Shown: piece after piece, positions 16,545 to 26,024 of the stretch
Layout: every line of letters begins with the position of its first letter
Position numbering within the stretch: the stretch's first letter is position 1
DNA from: Nonomuraea cypriaca
Lineage (GTDB): Bacteria; Actinomycetota; Actinomycetes; Streptosporangiales; Streptosporangiaceae
NCBI RefSeq assembly: GCF_015645445.1
Contig: NZ_JADOGI010000065.1
Location: 1-46,471, forward strand
Length of the DNA stretch: 46,471 bases
Direction: 5' to 3'
Program-made: the position numbers and the translations under genes
Notes under the pieces: generated by a model
Told to the model about the DNA's origin: nothing
The model's database searches: none
The model's input: the letters and a program-made list of their open reading frames with translations, nothing else

Positions 16545-16940
16545 TCACCGCTCCTGTCTCAGTTCCCTGCTGCGGCCGCGGAACTCCGCGACCACCTGGC
16601 CGTCCGATCTGCGTACCGTGATGTCGTAGATGCCGCTGCGGCCGTAGCGGGTCCGCTCGGCGGCCTCGGCCACCAGCACGTCGCCCGCGCGGGCGGGGGA
16701 GACGAACGTGATCTCCGCGCCCGCCGCCACCGTGACCGGACCGTGGGTGTTGCACGCGCAGGCGAAGGCCGTGTCGGCGATCAGGAAGACGTAACCGCCG
16801 TGGCACAGGTCGTGTCCGTTGATCATCTGGCCCGTCACGGTCATGCGGCACGCCGCCCGGCCCTCGCCCAGCTCCGTCAGCTCGATGCCCAGAGCGGCGG
16901 AGGCGGTGTCGGCGGCCATCATGCGACGCGCGCTCTCCAA
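16545..16940 (-). CDS. paaI: PaaI-type hotdog thioesterase
   Basis: This 131-aa hotdog-fold thioesterase contains the PaaI signature NGHDLCHGGYVFLIADTAFA, with the helix that carries the catalytic Asp. It hydrolyses hydroxylated phenylacetyl-CoA esters to free trapped CoA. The start appears to be TTG at 16938-16940 because GGGAGA lies six bases upstream; ATG codons at residues 7 and 8 are alternatives. It is first of the minus arm of the divergent cluster. Confidence 0.93.
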   Translation of the reverse strand: MESARRMMAADTASAALGIELTELGEGRAACRMTVTGQMINGHDLCHGGYVFLIADTAFACACNTHGPVTVAAGAEITFVSPARAGDVLVAEAAERTRYGRSGIYDITVRRSDGQVVAEFRGRSRELRQER

Positions 16941-16952
16941 GGCAGGTCTCCC

Positions 16953-16981
16953 TTGTCAACTGACCGAATGTTCGGTAAACA
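16953..16981 (+). promoter_or_regulatory. Candidate promoter of the paaN operon
   Basis: TTGTCA at 16953-16958 and TAAACA at 16976-16981 are separated by exactly 17 bases. The spacer is the palindromic operator, so a bound repressor would occlude polymerase. The paaN ATG is 41 bases further on. Confidence 0.6.
16959..16980. promoter_or_regulatory. TetR (PaaR-like) operator
   Basis: The core ACCGAATGTTCGGT (16963-16976) has perfect 6-bp arms around TG, with outer bases ACTG and AAAC. ACCG...CGGT-centred palindromes are what I recall for PaaR of corynebacteria and related TetR proteins. It is the only such palindrome in the 81-base gap between paaI and paaN. Confidence 0.7.
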
Positions 16982-17021
16982 CTTCACCGTCCGGCCGATC
17001 CCTGTCAAGAGGGTGAGCAAC

Positions 17022-18668
17022 ATGTTCGAACAGCACCGCGACACTCTGGAGAAGGCTCTGTCCGCGATAGCGGAGCGAGGCTACTGGAGCGCCTATCCGG
17101 AGTCGCCGAGCCCGCGGGTCCACGGCGAGGGAGCGGCAGAACGCGGCAAGGAGGCGTTCGAGTCGTATCTCGGCAAGCCGTTCCCGCTCGACCAGCCGGG
17201 CACCGGGGCCTGGATCGGCGCCGAGCGGTCGCCGTACGGGATCGACCTCGGCATCACCTACCCGGAGCCGGTCGCGGAGGAGCTGGTCCGCGCGGCCACC
17301 ACGGCGCTGCCCGCCTGGCGCGACGCCGGGCCCGACACCCGCGCGCTGACCTGTGTCGAGATCGTCGATCGGATCCACCGGCGCAGCTTCGAGCTGGCCG
17401 GCGCGGTGCAGCACACGACGGGGCAGGCGTTCGTGATGGCGTTCCAGGCGGGCGGGCCGCACGCGCAGGACCGCGCACTGGAGGCCATCGCGTACGGCTA
17501 CGCCGCCATGACCTCCTCGGCCGCGACCGCCCGCTGGGAGAAGCCGGCCAAGGGCGCCCCGCTGGTCATGGACAAGCGCTTCACCGTGGTGCCCAGGGGA
17601 GTGGCGCTGGTGATCGGCTGCAACACGTTCCCGACCTGGAACGCGTACCCGGGGCTGTTCGCCTCGCTGGTGACCGGCAACCCGGTGATCGTCAAGCCGC
17701 ACCCGCGCGCCGTGCTGCCGCTCGCGATCACTGTGCTGATCGCCCGCGAGGTGCTGGCCGAGGCCGGTTTCGACCCCGCGCTCGTGTCGCTGGCCGTGGA
17801 GGAGGGCCGGGGCCTGGCCAAGACGCTCGCCACCCACCCGGACGTCCGCATCGTGGACTTCACCGGCTCGACGGAGTTCGGCGAGTGGCTGGAGCGCAAC
17901 GCCACCCAGGCGCTGGTGCACACCGAGAAGGCCGGGGTCAACACGATCGTCGTCGACTCCACGGCCTCCTGGCGCGGCATGCTGGGCAACCTGGCGTTCT
18001 CGCTGTCGCTCTACAGCGGCCAGATGTGCACCGCGCCACAGAACATCCTCGTGCCCGCCCACGGCATCGAGACCGACGAGGGGCACAAGAGCTTCGACGA
18101 GGTCGCCGCCGGCCTGGCCGCGGCCGTGGGGAAGCTTCTCGGGGACGACGCCCGCGCGGTCGAGCTGACCGGCGCCATCGTCAACCCCGGCGTGCTCGCG
18201 CGCGTGGAGGCCGCCCCCTCGCTCGGCGACGTGGTGCTGGAGTCGCGGGCGCCCAAGCACCCGTCCTTCCCCGACGCGGTGGTCAGGACACCGGTGATCG
18301 TACGCGTGGATCCGTCCAGGACCGACGTGTACGGCCACGAGCACTTCGGGCCCATCTCGTTCGTCATCCCGACCGGCTCCACCGAGGAGAGCCTCGACGT
18401 GCTGCGCGACACGATCAAGGCCCGCGGCGCGCTGACCGCCGCCGCCTACTCCACTTCCGAGGACGTGCTCGGCCAGGCCGAACGCGCCGCCGTCGACGCG
18501 GGCGTCAACCTGTCGTGCAACCTCACCGGCGGCGTCTTCGTCAACCAGTCGGCCGCGTTCAGCGACTACCACGGCAGCGGCGCCAACCCGGCCGCCACCG
18601 CCTCGCTCACCGACCCCGGCTATGTGGCGGGCCGCTTCCACGTGGTGCAGTCGAGGCGTCCGGCATGA
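17022..18668 (+). CDS. paaN: Phenylacetic acid degradation protein PaaN (aldehyde dehydrogenase family)
   Basis: This 548-aa NAD(P)-dependent aldehyde dehydrogenase relative is of the PaaN type: ALDH fold alone, without the MaoC hydratase domain found in PaaZ. The nucleophile is Cys336 in YSGQMCTAPQ and the general-base region is HTEKAGVN (Glu302). 'RGVALVIGCNTFPTWNAYPG' forms the cofactor site. It is presumed to oxidise the ring-opened semialdehyde of the phenylacetyl-CoA pathway. ATG start with GGGTGAG five bases upstream. The stop lies seven bases before the dehydrogenase gene. Confidence 0.92.
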   Translation: MFEQHRDTLEKALSAIAERGYWSAYPESPSPRVHGEGAAERGKEAFESYLGKPFPLDQPGTGAWIGAERSPYGIDLGITYPEPVAEELVRAATTALPAWRDAGPDTRALTCVEIVDRIHRRSFELAGAVQHTTGQAFVMAFQAGGPHAQDRALEAIAYGYAAMTSSAATARWEKPAKGAPLVMDKRFTVVPRGVALVIGCNTFPTWNAYPGLFASLVTGNPVIVKPHPRAVLPLAITVLIAREVLAEAGFDPALVSLAVEEGRGLAKTLATHPDVRIVDFTGSTEFGEWLERNATQALVHTEKAGVNTIVVDSTASWRGMLGNLAFSLSLYSGQMCTAPQNILVPAHGIETDEGHKSFDEVAAGLAAAVGKLLGDDARAVELTGAIVNPGVLARVEAAPSLGDVVLESRAPKHPSFPDAVVRTPVIVRVDPSRTDVYGHEHFGPISFVIPTGSTEESLDVLRDTIKARGALTAAAYSTSEDVLGQAERAAVDAGVNLSCNLTGGVFVNQSAAFSDYHGSGANPAATASLTDPGYVAGRFHVVQSRRPA

Positions 18669-18675
18669 GGCCGTC

Positions 18676-19485
18676 GTGAACGTGGCGGTCATCGGCGGCG
18701 GGCGCATGGGGGCGGGGATCGCGCAGGTCTTCCTGGCCAGGGGCGATCACGTCACCGTTCAGGAGCCGCGGGCCGAGGCGGCGCGGCGGCGGATCGCCGA
18801 GGGGCTGGCCGTCGCCGAGTCCAAGGGCGTGGCGGACAAGGAGGCGGCGCTGGCCCGGCTGACCATGGGCACCGTGCCCGCAGAGGCGGAGCTGGTGATC
18901 GAGGCGGTGCCCGAGGATCCCGCGCTGAAGGCCGACGTGCTGGGCGAGGCGGAGTCGCGGGTCTCCGCGCAGACCGTCCTGGCCTCCAACACCAGCTCGC
19001 TGTCCATCGCCGAGCTGGCCGCCGCGCTGCAGCGTCCAGAACACCTCATCGGCCTGCACTTCTTCAACCCGGTCCCGGTCCAGCCCCTGGTCGAGATCGT
19101 CGTCACCCCGTCCACCCCAGGCGACGTGCTGGAGCGGGCCAGACAGTACGTCGAGCGTCTCGGCAAGACGAGTGTGGTGGTCAACGACTCGCCTGGCTTC
19201 GCCACCAGCCGGCTGGGCGTGCTGCTGGGCCTGGAGGCCATCCGCATGGTGGAGGAGGGCGTCGCCTCGCCCGAGGACATCGACGCCGCCATGGCGCTCG
19301 GCTACGGACACCCGATGGGGCCGCTCAGGCTGAGTGACCTGGTGGGGCTCGACGTCCGGCTGGCCATCGCCGAATACCTGCACGCCAGGCTCGGGCCCCG
19401 GTTCGAGCCGCCCAGGCTGCTGCGGGACAAGGTCGCCGCCGGAGAACTGGGCCGCAAGAGCGGAAAGGGGTTCTATCAGTGGTGA
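18676..19485 (+). CDS. 3-hydroxyacyl-CoA dehydrogenase (PaaH/Hbd-like)
   Basis: This 269-aa enzyme has the Rossmann motif VAVIGGGRMGAGIAQ at the N-terminus, ASNTSSLSI, HFFNPVPVQPLVE with the catalytic His, NDSPGFATSR, and the C-terminal GRKSGKGFYQW. It oxidises a 3-hydroxyacyl-CoA with NAD+; in this cluster the substrate would be 3-hydroxyadipyl-CoA. GTG start with AGG shortly upstream, seven bases after paaN. The stop overlaps the next reading frame (GTGA). Confidence 0.92.
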   Translation: MNVAVIGGGRMGAGIAQVFLARGDHVTVQEPRAEAARRRIAEGLAVAESKGVADKEAALARLTMGTVPAEAELVIEAVPEDPALKADVLGEAESRVSAQTVLASNTSSLSIAELAAALQRPEHLIGLHFFNPVPVQPLVEIVVTPSTPGDVLERARQYVERLGKTSVVVNDSPGFATSRLGVLLGLEAIRMVEEGVASPEDIDAAMALGYGHPMGPLRLSDLVGLDVRLAIAEYLHARLGPRFEPPRLLRDKVAAGELGRKSGKGFYQW

Positions 19486-21119
19486 CGCTCGGCCGGGGAT
19501 GCGGAGCATCTCCGCAGGTCAGGGTTGGGGGGTCTCTTCCATTGTTCGGGGTATGCGGGGTGTCCCCGCAGGCCGGGGTGTCCCCGCAGGTGCAGGTCGT
19601 CGTGATCGGTGCGGGGCCGGTGGGGTTGAGTACGGCGCTGTTGCTGGCCCGGTGGGGGGTGCAGGTGCTGGTGCTCGACCGGCGGCCGGGACGGGACTCG
19701 ACCGGGTCGAAGTCGATCTGCCAGCAGCGTGACGTGCTCGACATCTGGGCCGCCGCCGGCGCGGGCCGGGTGGCCGAGGAGGGCCTGGCCTGGACCACCG
19801 CCCGCACCTACTACCGGGACCGCGAGCTGTTCTCCTGGTCGTTCGAGCGCGAAGGGACGCTGCCGGCGTGCGTGAACATCTCGCAGGCGCGCACCGAGCG
19901 GATACTCGACGAGGCCGTCGCCGCCCAGCCGCTCATCGAGGTCCGCTGGAACCACGACGTCACCGGCCTCACCCAGGACGCCTCCGGCGTGACGGTCCAC
20001 TGCGGCCAGCGGTTGCTGCGCGCGTCCTACGTGGTGGCCTGTGCGGGCGCCCGCGCCCAGCAGGTACGCCAGGCGCTCGGCGTCACGTTCGACGGCGAGG
20101 CGTTCGACGACCAGTTCCTGATCTGCGACATCAGGGCCGACCTGCCCGGATGGGAGAACGAGCGCCGCTTCTACTTCGACCCCGTCTGGAACCCCGGCCG
20201 CCAAGTGCTCATCCACCCCTGCCCGGAAGGCACGTACAGAATCGACTGGCAGATAGCGCCGGACTTCATCCCAACAAAAACGGATATTTCGCGAAAAATA
20301 AGACAAATCATTGGGGATCGGCCGTACGAACTGCTCTGGCACAGCACCTACCGCTTCCACTCCCGGATCGCCTCCCGCATGCGCGTCGGCCGCGTCCTGC
20401 TGGCCGGCGACTGCGCCCACCTGCTGGCCCCGTTCGGCGCGCGCGGCCTCAATTCCGGCGTGCCCGACGCCGAGAACGCGGCCTGGAAGCTGGCCTTCGC
20501 GCTCAACGGCTGGGCGGGGGAGGGGTTGCTGGAGTCGTACCACGCCGAGCGGCACGCGGCGGCGCTGGAGAACCTGGAGGTCACGGCCGCCACTCTGCGC
20601 TTCCTCGTGCCGAAGACGGTGGAGCAGCGGATGCGCAGGCGGGCGGTCCTTGAAGGGGGTGTGGCCGAGGAGGTGGACTCGGGGCGGTTCGCGGAGCCGT
20701 ACTGGTACGTCGGCTCGCCGCTGACCACGCCGTCGCCTGAGCGGCCTTTCCACGGCCGGCCGCCGAAGGGGAGGTCGTGCGAACCCGCGCCCGGCGTGAT
20801 CCTTCCGGACCTGCCCCTGCCCGGCGGCAGATTGCGGGAGATGTGCCGTGACGGTTTTCTTGTACTACTGGGTGATATGTGCGATTCGGGTTTGTTTGTG
20901 CAGGTCCTGGGCAAGGTCATTACGGCGCCGCTCGCCGTACGCGAGCTCGCGGAGATCGATGGGACCGGCTCGCTCGCCGAGAGGCTCGGCGCCGGGCCCG
21001 GTGAGGCATGGCTCATCAGGCCCGATGCCCATATCGCCGCGATCATCCCCCATGCGGGGCCGGAGTCGGTGGTGGCCGCTGTGAGCCGCGCTCTCGGCGG
21101 CTCTCCTGACGACCCTTGA
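19479..21119 (+). CDS. FAD-dependent aromatic-ring monooxygenase (MhpA/PHBH class A family)
   Basis: This 546-aa class A flavoprotein hydroxylase has the GxGxxG motif VVVIGAGPVGLSTALLLA at about 40-57, a DG-type middle segment, and the GD motif RVLLAGDCAHLLAPFGARGLNSGVPDA, split here after AHL. A thioredoxin-like C-terminal domain ends 'EAWLIRPDAHIAAIIP'. It resembles 3-(3-hydroxyphenyl)propionate and related hydroxylases. I start at GTG 19479, eight bases after GGAAAGGGG; GTG 19482 overlaps the previous stop. The first 37 residues ('GVSPQAGVSPQ') come from short DNA repeats, so a GTG at 19590 just before the flavin motif is a real alternative. Two AT-rich rare-codon islands lie at 20270-20310 and 20853-20895. 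Confidence 0.88.
   Translation: MVTLGRGCGASPQVRVGGSLPLFGVCGVSPQAGVSPQVQVVVIGAGPVGLSTALLLARWGVQVLVLDRRPGRDSTGSKSICQQRDVLDIWAAAGAGRVAEEGLAWTTARTYYRDRELFSWSFEREGTLPACVNISQARTERILDEAVAAQPLIEVRWNHDVTGLTQDASGVTVHCGQRLLRASYVVACAGARAQQVRQALGVTFDGEAFDDQFLICDIRADLPGWENERRFYFDPVWNPGRQVLIHPCPEGTYRIDWQIAPDFIPTKTDISRKIRQIIGDRPYELLWHSTYRFHSRIASRMRVGRVLLAGDCAHLLAPFGARGLNSGVPDAENAAWKLAFALNGWAGEGLLESYHAERHAAALENLEVTAATLRFLVPKTVEQRMRRRAVLEGGVAEEVDSGRFAEPYWYVGSPLTTPSPERPFHGRPPKGRSCEPAPGVILPDLPLPGGRLREMCRDGFLVLLGDMCDSGLFVQVLGKVITAPLAVRELAEIDGTGSLAERLGAGPGEAWLIRPDAHIAAIIPHAGPESVVAAVSRALGGSPDDP
19557..19590. repeat. Two direct repeats with hairpin cores at the monooxygenase 5' end
   Basis: GGGGTGTCCCCGCAGG occurs at 19557-19572 and 19575-19590. 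Each has a GGGG/CCCC stem. A related GCGGAGCATCTCCGCAGG lies at 19501-19518. All fall between the previous stop and the flavin motif. Confidence 0.85.
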
Positions 21120-21136
21120 GCCCTTAGGAGGACTGC

Positions 21137-22570
<1,434 letters not shown>

Positions 22571-22864
22571 CCACGATCTGCGCCACGGACATGCCGACGC
22601 CCATGAGGACCGCGTAGCCGATCGCCTCCCCCAGGCTGACCTCGGATGAGTCGGTGTCGACGGGCGGCTCCTTCCCGGTCGCCTTCACCCAGACGTATGC
22701 GAGGATCTTCCTCGCCGCCCACGCGGTCGCCAGGCCCGTCAGGCCGCCGATGACCCGCCAGGCGACGTCGGGCTTGTCCTCCGCCATGCCGATCTCCCTT
22801 CCCGTAGGTTACGAACACTAGTCTGTACCGCCTGTAGGGCTGCGAAGCCGTACCATAAGGAGGC

Positions 22865-25372
22865 ATGACTCAACAGCGACTACACCATGCATCCATGCCG
22901 GAAAAGCCGACCCTCGACGGCTTGGAGCAGGTATGGGTAGCTCGCTGGGACGCCGAGGGCATCTACCGCTTCGACCGGTCCAAGCCGCGCGAGCAGATCT
23001 ACTCCATCGACACGCCGCCGCCGACCGTGTCCGGCGCGCTGCACGTCGGTCATGTCTTCTCCTACACCCACACCGACATCATGGCCCGCTACCAGCGGAT
23101 GATCGGTAAGTCGGTCTTCTACCCGATCGGCTGGGACGACAACGGCCTGCCCACGGAGCGGCGGGTGCAGAACGTCTACGGCGTGCGCTGCGACCCGTCG
23201 ATGCCCTACGACCCCGACTTCGTTCCACCGGAGAAGCCGGGCAAACGCGAGGTCTCCATCTCGCGGCGCAACTTCGTGGAGCTGTGCCACAAGCTGACCG
23301 CCGTCGACGAGCAGGCGTTCGAGGAGGTGTGGCGGCGGGTCGGCCTGTCGGTCGACTGGTCGCTGCTCTACACCACGATCAGCGACGAGTCGCGGGCCGT
23401 GTCGCAGCGCGCGTTCCTGCGCAACCTGGCGCGCGGCGAGGCCTACCTCTCCGAGGCGCCGACGCTGTGGGACGTCAGCTTCCGCACCGCCGTCGCCCAG
23501 GCCGAGCTGGAGGACCGGGAGTGGCCCGGCGCCTTCCACCGCATCTCGTTCTACGGCGAGAAGGGGCCGGTCTGGGTCGAGACGACCAGGCCCGAGCTGA
23601 TCCCCGCGTGCGTGGCGCTGGTCGCCCATCCCGACGACGAGCGCTACCAGGAGCTGTTCGGCACGTCGGTGCTGACGCCGCTGTTCGGCGTCGAGGTGCC
23701 GGTGCTGGCCCACCGGCTGGCCGAGCCGGACAAGGGCTCCGGCATCGCGATGATCTGTACGTTCGGCGACATCACCGACGTCACCTGGTGGCGGGAGCTG
23801 CACCTGCCGACCCGGCCGGTCATCGGCTGGGACGGGCGGCTGCTGCCCGAGCCGCCGGAGGGCGTGGACGGGGAGCCGTACAAAGAGCTGGCAGGCAAGA
23901 CCGTGCACAGCGCCAGGGAGCGGATCGTGGAGCTGCTGCGCGAGTCCGGCGACCTCGACGGCGACCCCACGCCCGTGCGGCGGACGGTGAAGTTCTACGA
24001 GCGCGGCGACAAGCCGCTGGAGATCGTCACCACCCGCCAGTGGTACATCCGCAACGGCGGCCGCGACGAGGAGCTGCGCGCGCGGCTGCTGGCGCGCGGG
24101 GGCGAGCCGGTGTGGCACCCGCCGCACATGCGGGTGCGTTATGACAACTGGGTCGAGGGGCTCACCGGCGACTGGCTGATCTCGCGCCAGCGGTTCTTCG
24201 GCGTGCCGTTCCCGGTGTGGTATCCCATCGACGAGTCCGGGTAGCCCGTCCGCGACGCGCCGATCGTGCCGGCCGAGGACCTGCTGCCCATCGACCCGTC
24301 GTCCGACGTGCCGCCCGGCTACACCGAGGACCAGCGCGGCGTGCCCGGCGGGTTCATGGCCGACCCCGACGTCATGGACACCTGGGCCACCTCGTCGCTG
24401 ACGCCGCAGATCGCCGGCCGCTGGGAGACCGACGACGACCTGTTCCGCCGGGTCTTCCCCGCCGACCTGCGGTCGCAGTCACACGAGATCATCCGCACCT
24501 GGTTGTTCTCGACCGTGGTCAGGTCGCACTACGAGTTCGGCGTCCTGCCGTGGGGCGACGTCGCGATCTCCGGCTGGATCCTCGATCCCGACCGCAAGAA
24601 GATGTCCAAGTCCAAGGGCAACGTCGTCACTCCGCTCGACCTGCTGGAGCAGCACGGCTCCGACGCCGTGCGCTACTGGGCGGCCAACGGGCGCTACGGC
24701 GTCGACACCGCCTTCGACCCCGGGCAGCTCAAGATCGGCCGCCGGCTGGCCATCAAGATCCTCAACGCGTCCAGGTTCGTGCTCGGGCTGGCCGCGACCG
24801 ACGGTGAGGTCACCGAGCCGCTCGACCTGTCGATGCTGGCGGCCCTGTCCGGCGTGGTGCGCGAGGCCGGGGACGCGCTCGGCGCCTACGACCACACCAG
24901 GGCGATCGAGGCCGTCGAGCGCTTCTTCTGGGCGTTCTGCGACGACTACCTGGAGCTGGTCAAGACGCGGGCGTACGAGTCCGGTCCGGCGGCCGCCTCC
25001 GCCCACGCCGCGCTGCGGCAGGCGCTCGACGTGCTGCTGCGGCTGTTCGCGCCGTTCCTGCCGTTCGTGACCGAAGAGGTGTGGTCGTGGTGGCGGGAGG
25101 GCTCGGTGCACCGGGCGGCCTGGCCCGCCGCCGAACGCGGCGCCGGCGACCCGGCGGTGCTGGCCGTGGCGTCCGAGGTGCTCGGGCAGGTGCGCAAGGC
25201 CAAGTCCGGGGCCAAGCTGTCGATGCGGGCCGAGGTCTCCAGGCTGACCGTCTCGGCGCCCGAGATCGAGCTGGTGCGGCAGGCGCAGGACGACCTTTGC
25301 GCGGCCGGCAACGTGGAGGAGTTCGTCCTGGAATACGGTGAGGTGCTCGCCACCGAGGTCCACCTGGGCTGA
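22865..25372 (+). pseudogene. valS: Valyl-tRNA synthetase of archaeal type, interrupted by an in-frame TAG
   Basis: The two open segments 22865-24241 and 24245-25372 are in the same frame and together give 835 codons, the full length of the archaeal/rickettsial-type ValRS. The first holds the HIGH-type motif HVGH in 'PPPTVSGALHVGHVFSYTHT', the editing domain and the 'GDWLISRQRFFG' segment. The second holds KMSKS in DRKKMSKSKGNVVTP and the anticodon-binding domain. Codon 460 is TAG (24242-24244), in the linker between 'WYPIDESG' and 'PVRDAPIVPAEDLLPID', where homologues vary. Everything else looks intact, so a base error (for example GAG to TAG), a recent nonsense mutation, or readthrough are all possible. 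A GTG at 24266 without ribosome site could give a C-terminal fragment. AAGGAGG lies only one base before the ATG; Met11 (22895) is an alternative start. Confidence 0.85.
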
Positions 25373-25451
25373 CGTCCGGTGCCCGCGCTCTTCTGCGCTC
25401 CCTGTGTCCGGCGCGGTGCGTTTCTGCGGTCCCCGCGTCTGGCGCCGGTGC

Positions 25452-25970
25452 TCAGGCGTCGCGGGCGACGTCCCTGTGCAGCGCCAGGAACAGCGAGTAC
25501 GCCTCCCCGTCCGGCGGCGGTCGCATCCGCCGGAACTCCTCCAGCACCTCCGCCATCCGCCGGTGCAGCTCGGCCCGCCCCTCGGCGTTGAGCCGCAGGC
25601 CCAGCCTGGTGAAGTCGCACTCCTCGATGTCGACGAGCTCGACCTCCTCGAGGAAGGCGTCGAGTATCGCCGCGTTGCCCCCGGTCACGCCGCTCTCACG
25701 GACGTCCATCGCCCACGACTTGCCGGTGGCCCGGTAGGGGATCTCGGTGGAGCCGCGCGGACCCGGGCGGCTGGGCTCGGCGACCAGGAAGCCGGTGCCG
25801 GTGAGCTTGCGCACGTGGTGCAGCGTGGTGGCCGGGTGCGCGCCGAGGCGCGCGGCGATCTCCTTGTTGGTGAGGGCCTGCTCCAGGCAGAGCCGCAGGA
25901 TGCGCAGGCGAACCGAGGAGGCCAGGGCACGGGCCTCTGCCTCGGTGGCGGGGCGGCGATTGGTGGCCAT
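25452..25970 (-). CDS. ArsR-type winged-helix transcriptional regulator
   Basis: This 172-aa protein has an N-terminal ArsR-like winged helix (about residues 10-80: 'LASSVRLRILRLCLEQALTN' then KEIAARLGAHPATTLHHVRKL). A C-terminal half follows, seen in regulators of neighbouring MFS genes. No metal-binding cysteine motif is visible; a lone Cys lies in 'VDIEECDF'. It is divergent from the MFS gene with only 54 bases between starts, so it most likely represses that gene and itself through the inverted repeat there. Confidence 0.9.
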   Translation of the reverse strand: MATNRRPATEAEARALASSVRLRILRLCLEQALTNKEIAARLGAHPATTLHHVRKLTGTGFLVAEPSRPGPRGSTEIPYRATGKSWAMDVRESGVTGGNAAILDAFLEEVELVDIEECDFTRLGLRLNAEGRAELHRRMAEVLEEFRRMRPPPDGEAYSLFLALHRDVARDA

Positions 25971-25989
25971 GAAGAGACTCTAGTTCCGA

Positions 25990-26011
25990 TTGACTTTTCC
26001 CAACCAGTCAA
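25990..26011. promoter_or_regulatory. Putative operator of the ArsR/MFS pair
   Basis: TTGACT (25990-25995) and AGTCAA (26006-26011) form a perfect inverted repeat with a 10-base spacer in the 54-base divergent gap. The arms also look like -35 hexamers facing each other. Confidence 0.55.
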
Positions 26012-26024
26012 CGACTCTCATCGG

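Noticed and set aside
22788..22864. T-box or other tRNA-sensing leader before valS
   Set aside because: The gap is only 77 bases and has no recognisable T-box sequence; just a 4-bp GGCT/AGCC hairpin.
24242..24244. Pyrrolysine or other recoding of TAG in valS
   Set aside because: No pyl genes or recoding element are visible and the site is a variable linker; sequence error or nonsense mutation is simpler.
25373..25451. Imperfect 33-bp duplication after valS
   Set aside because: Copies are too diverged to separate from general GC-rich low complexity.
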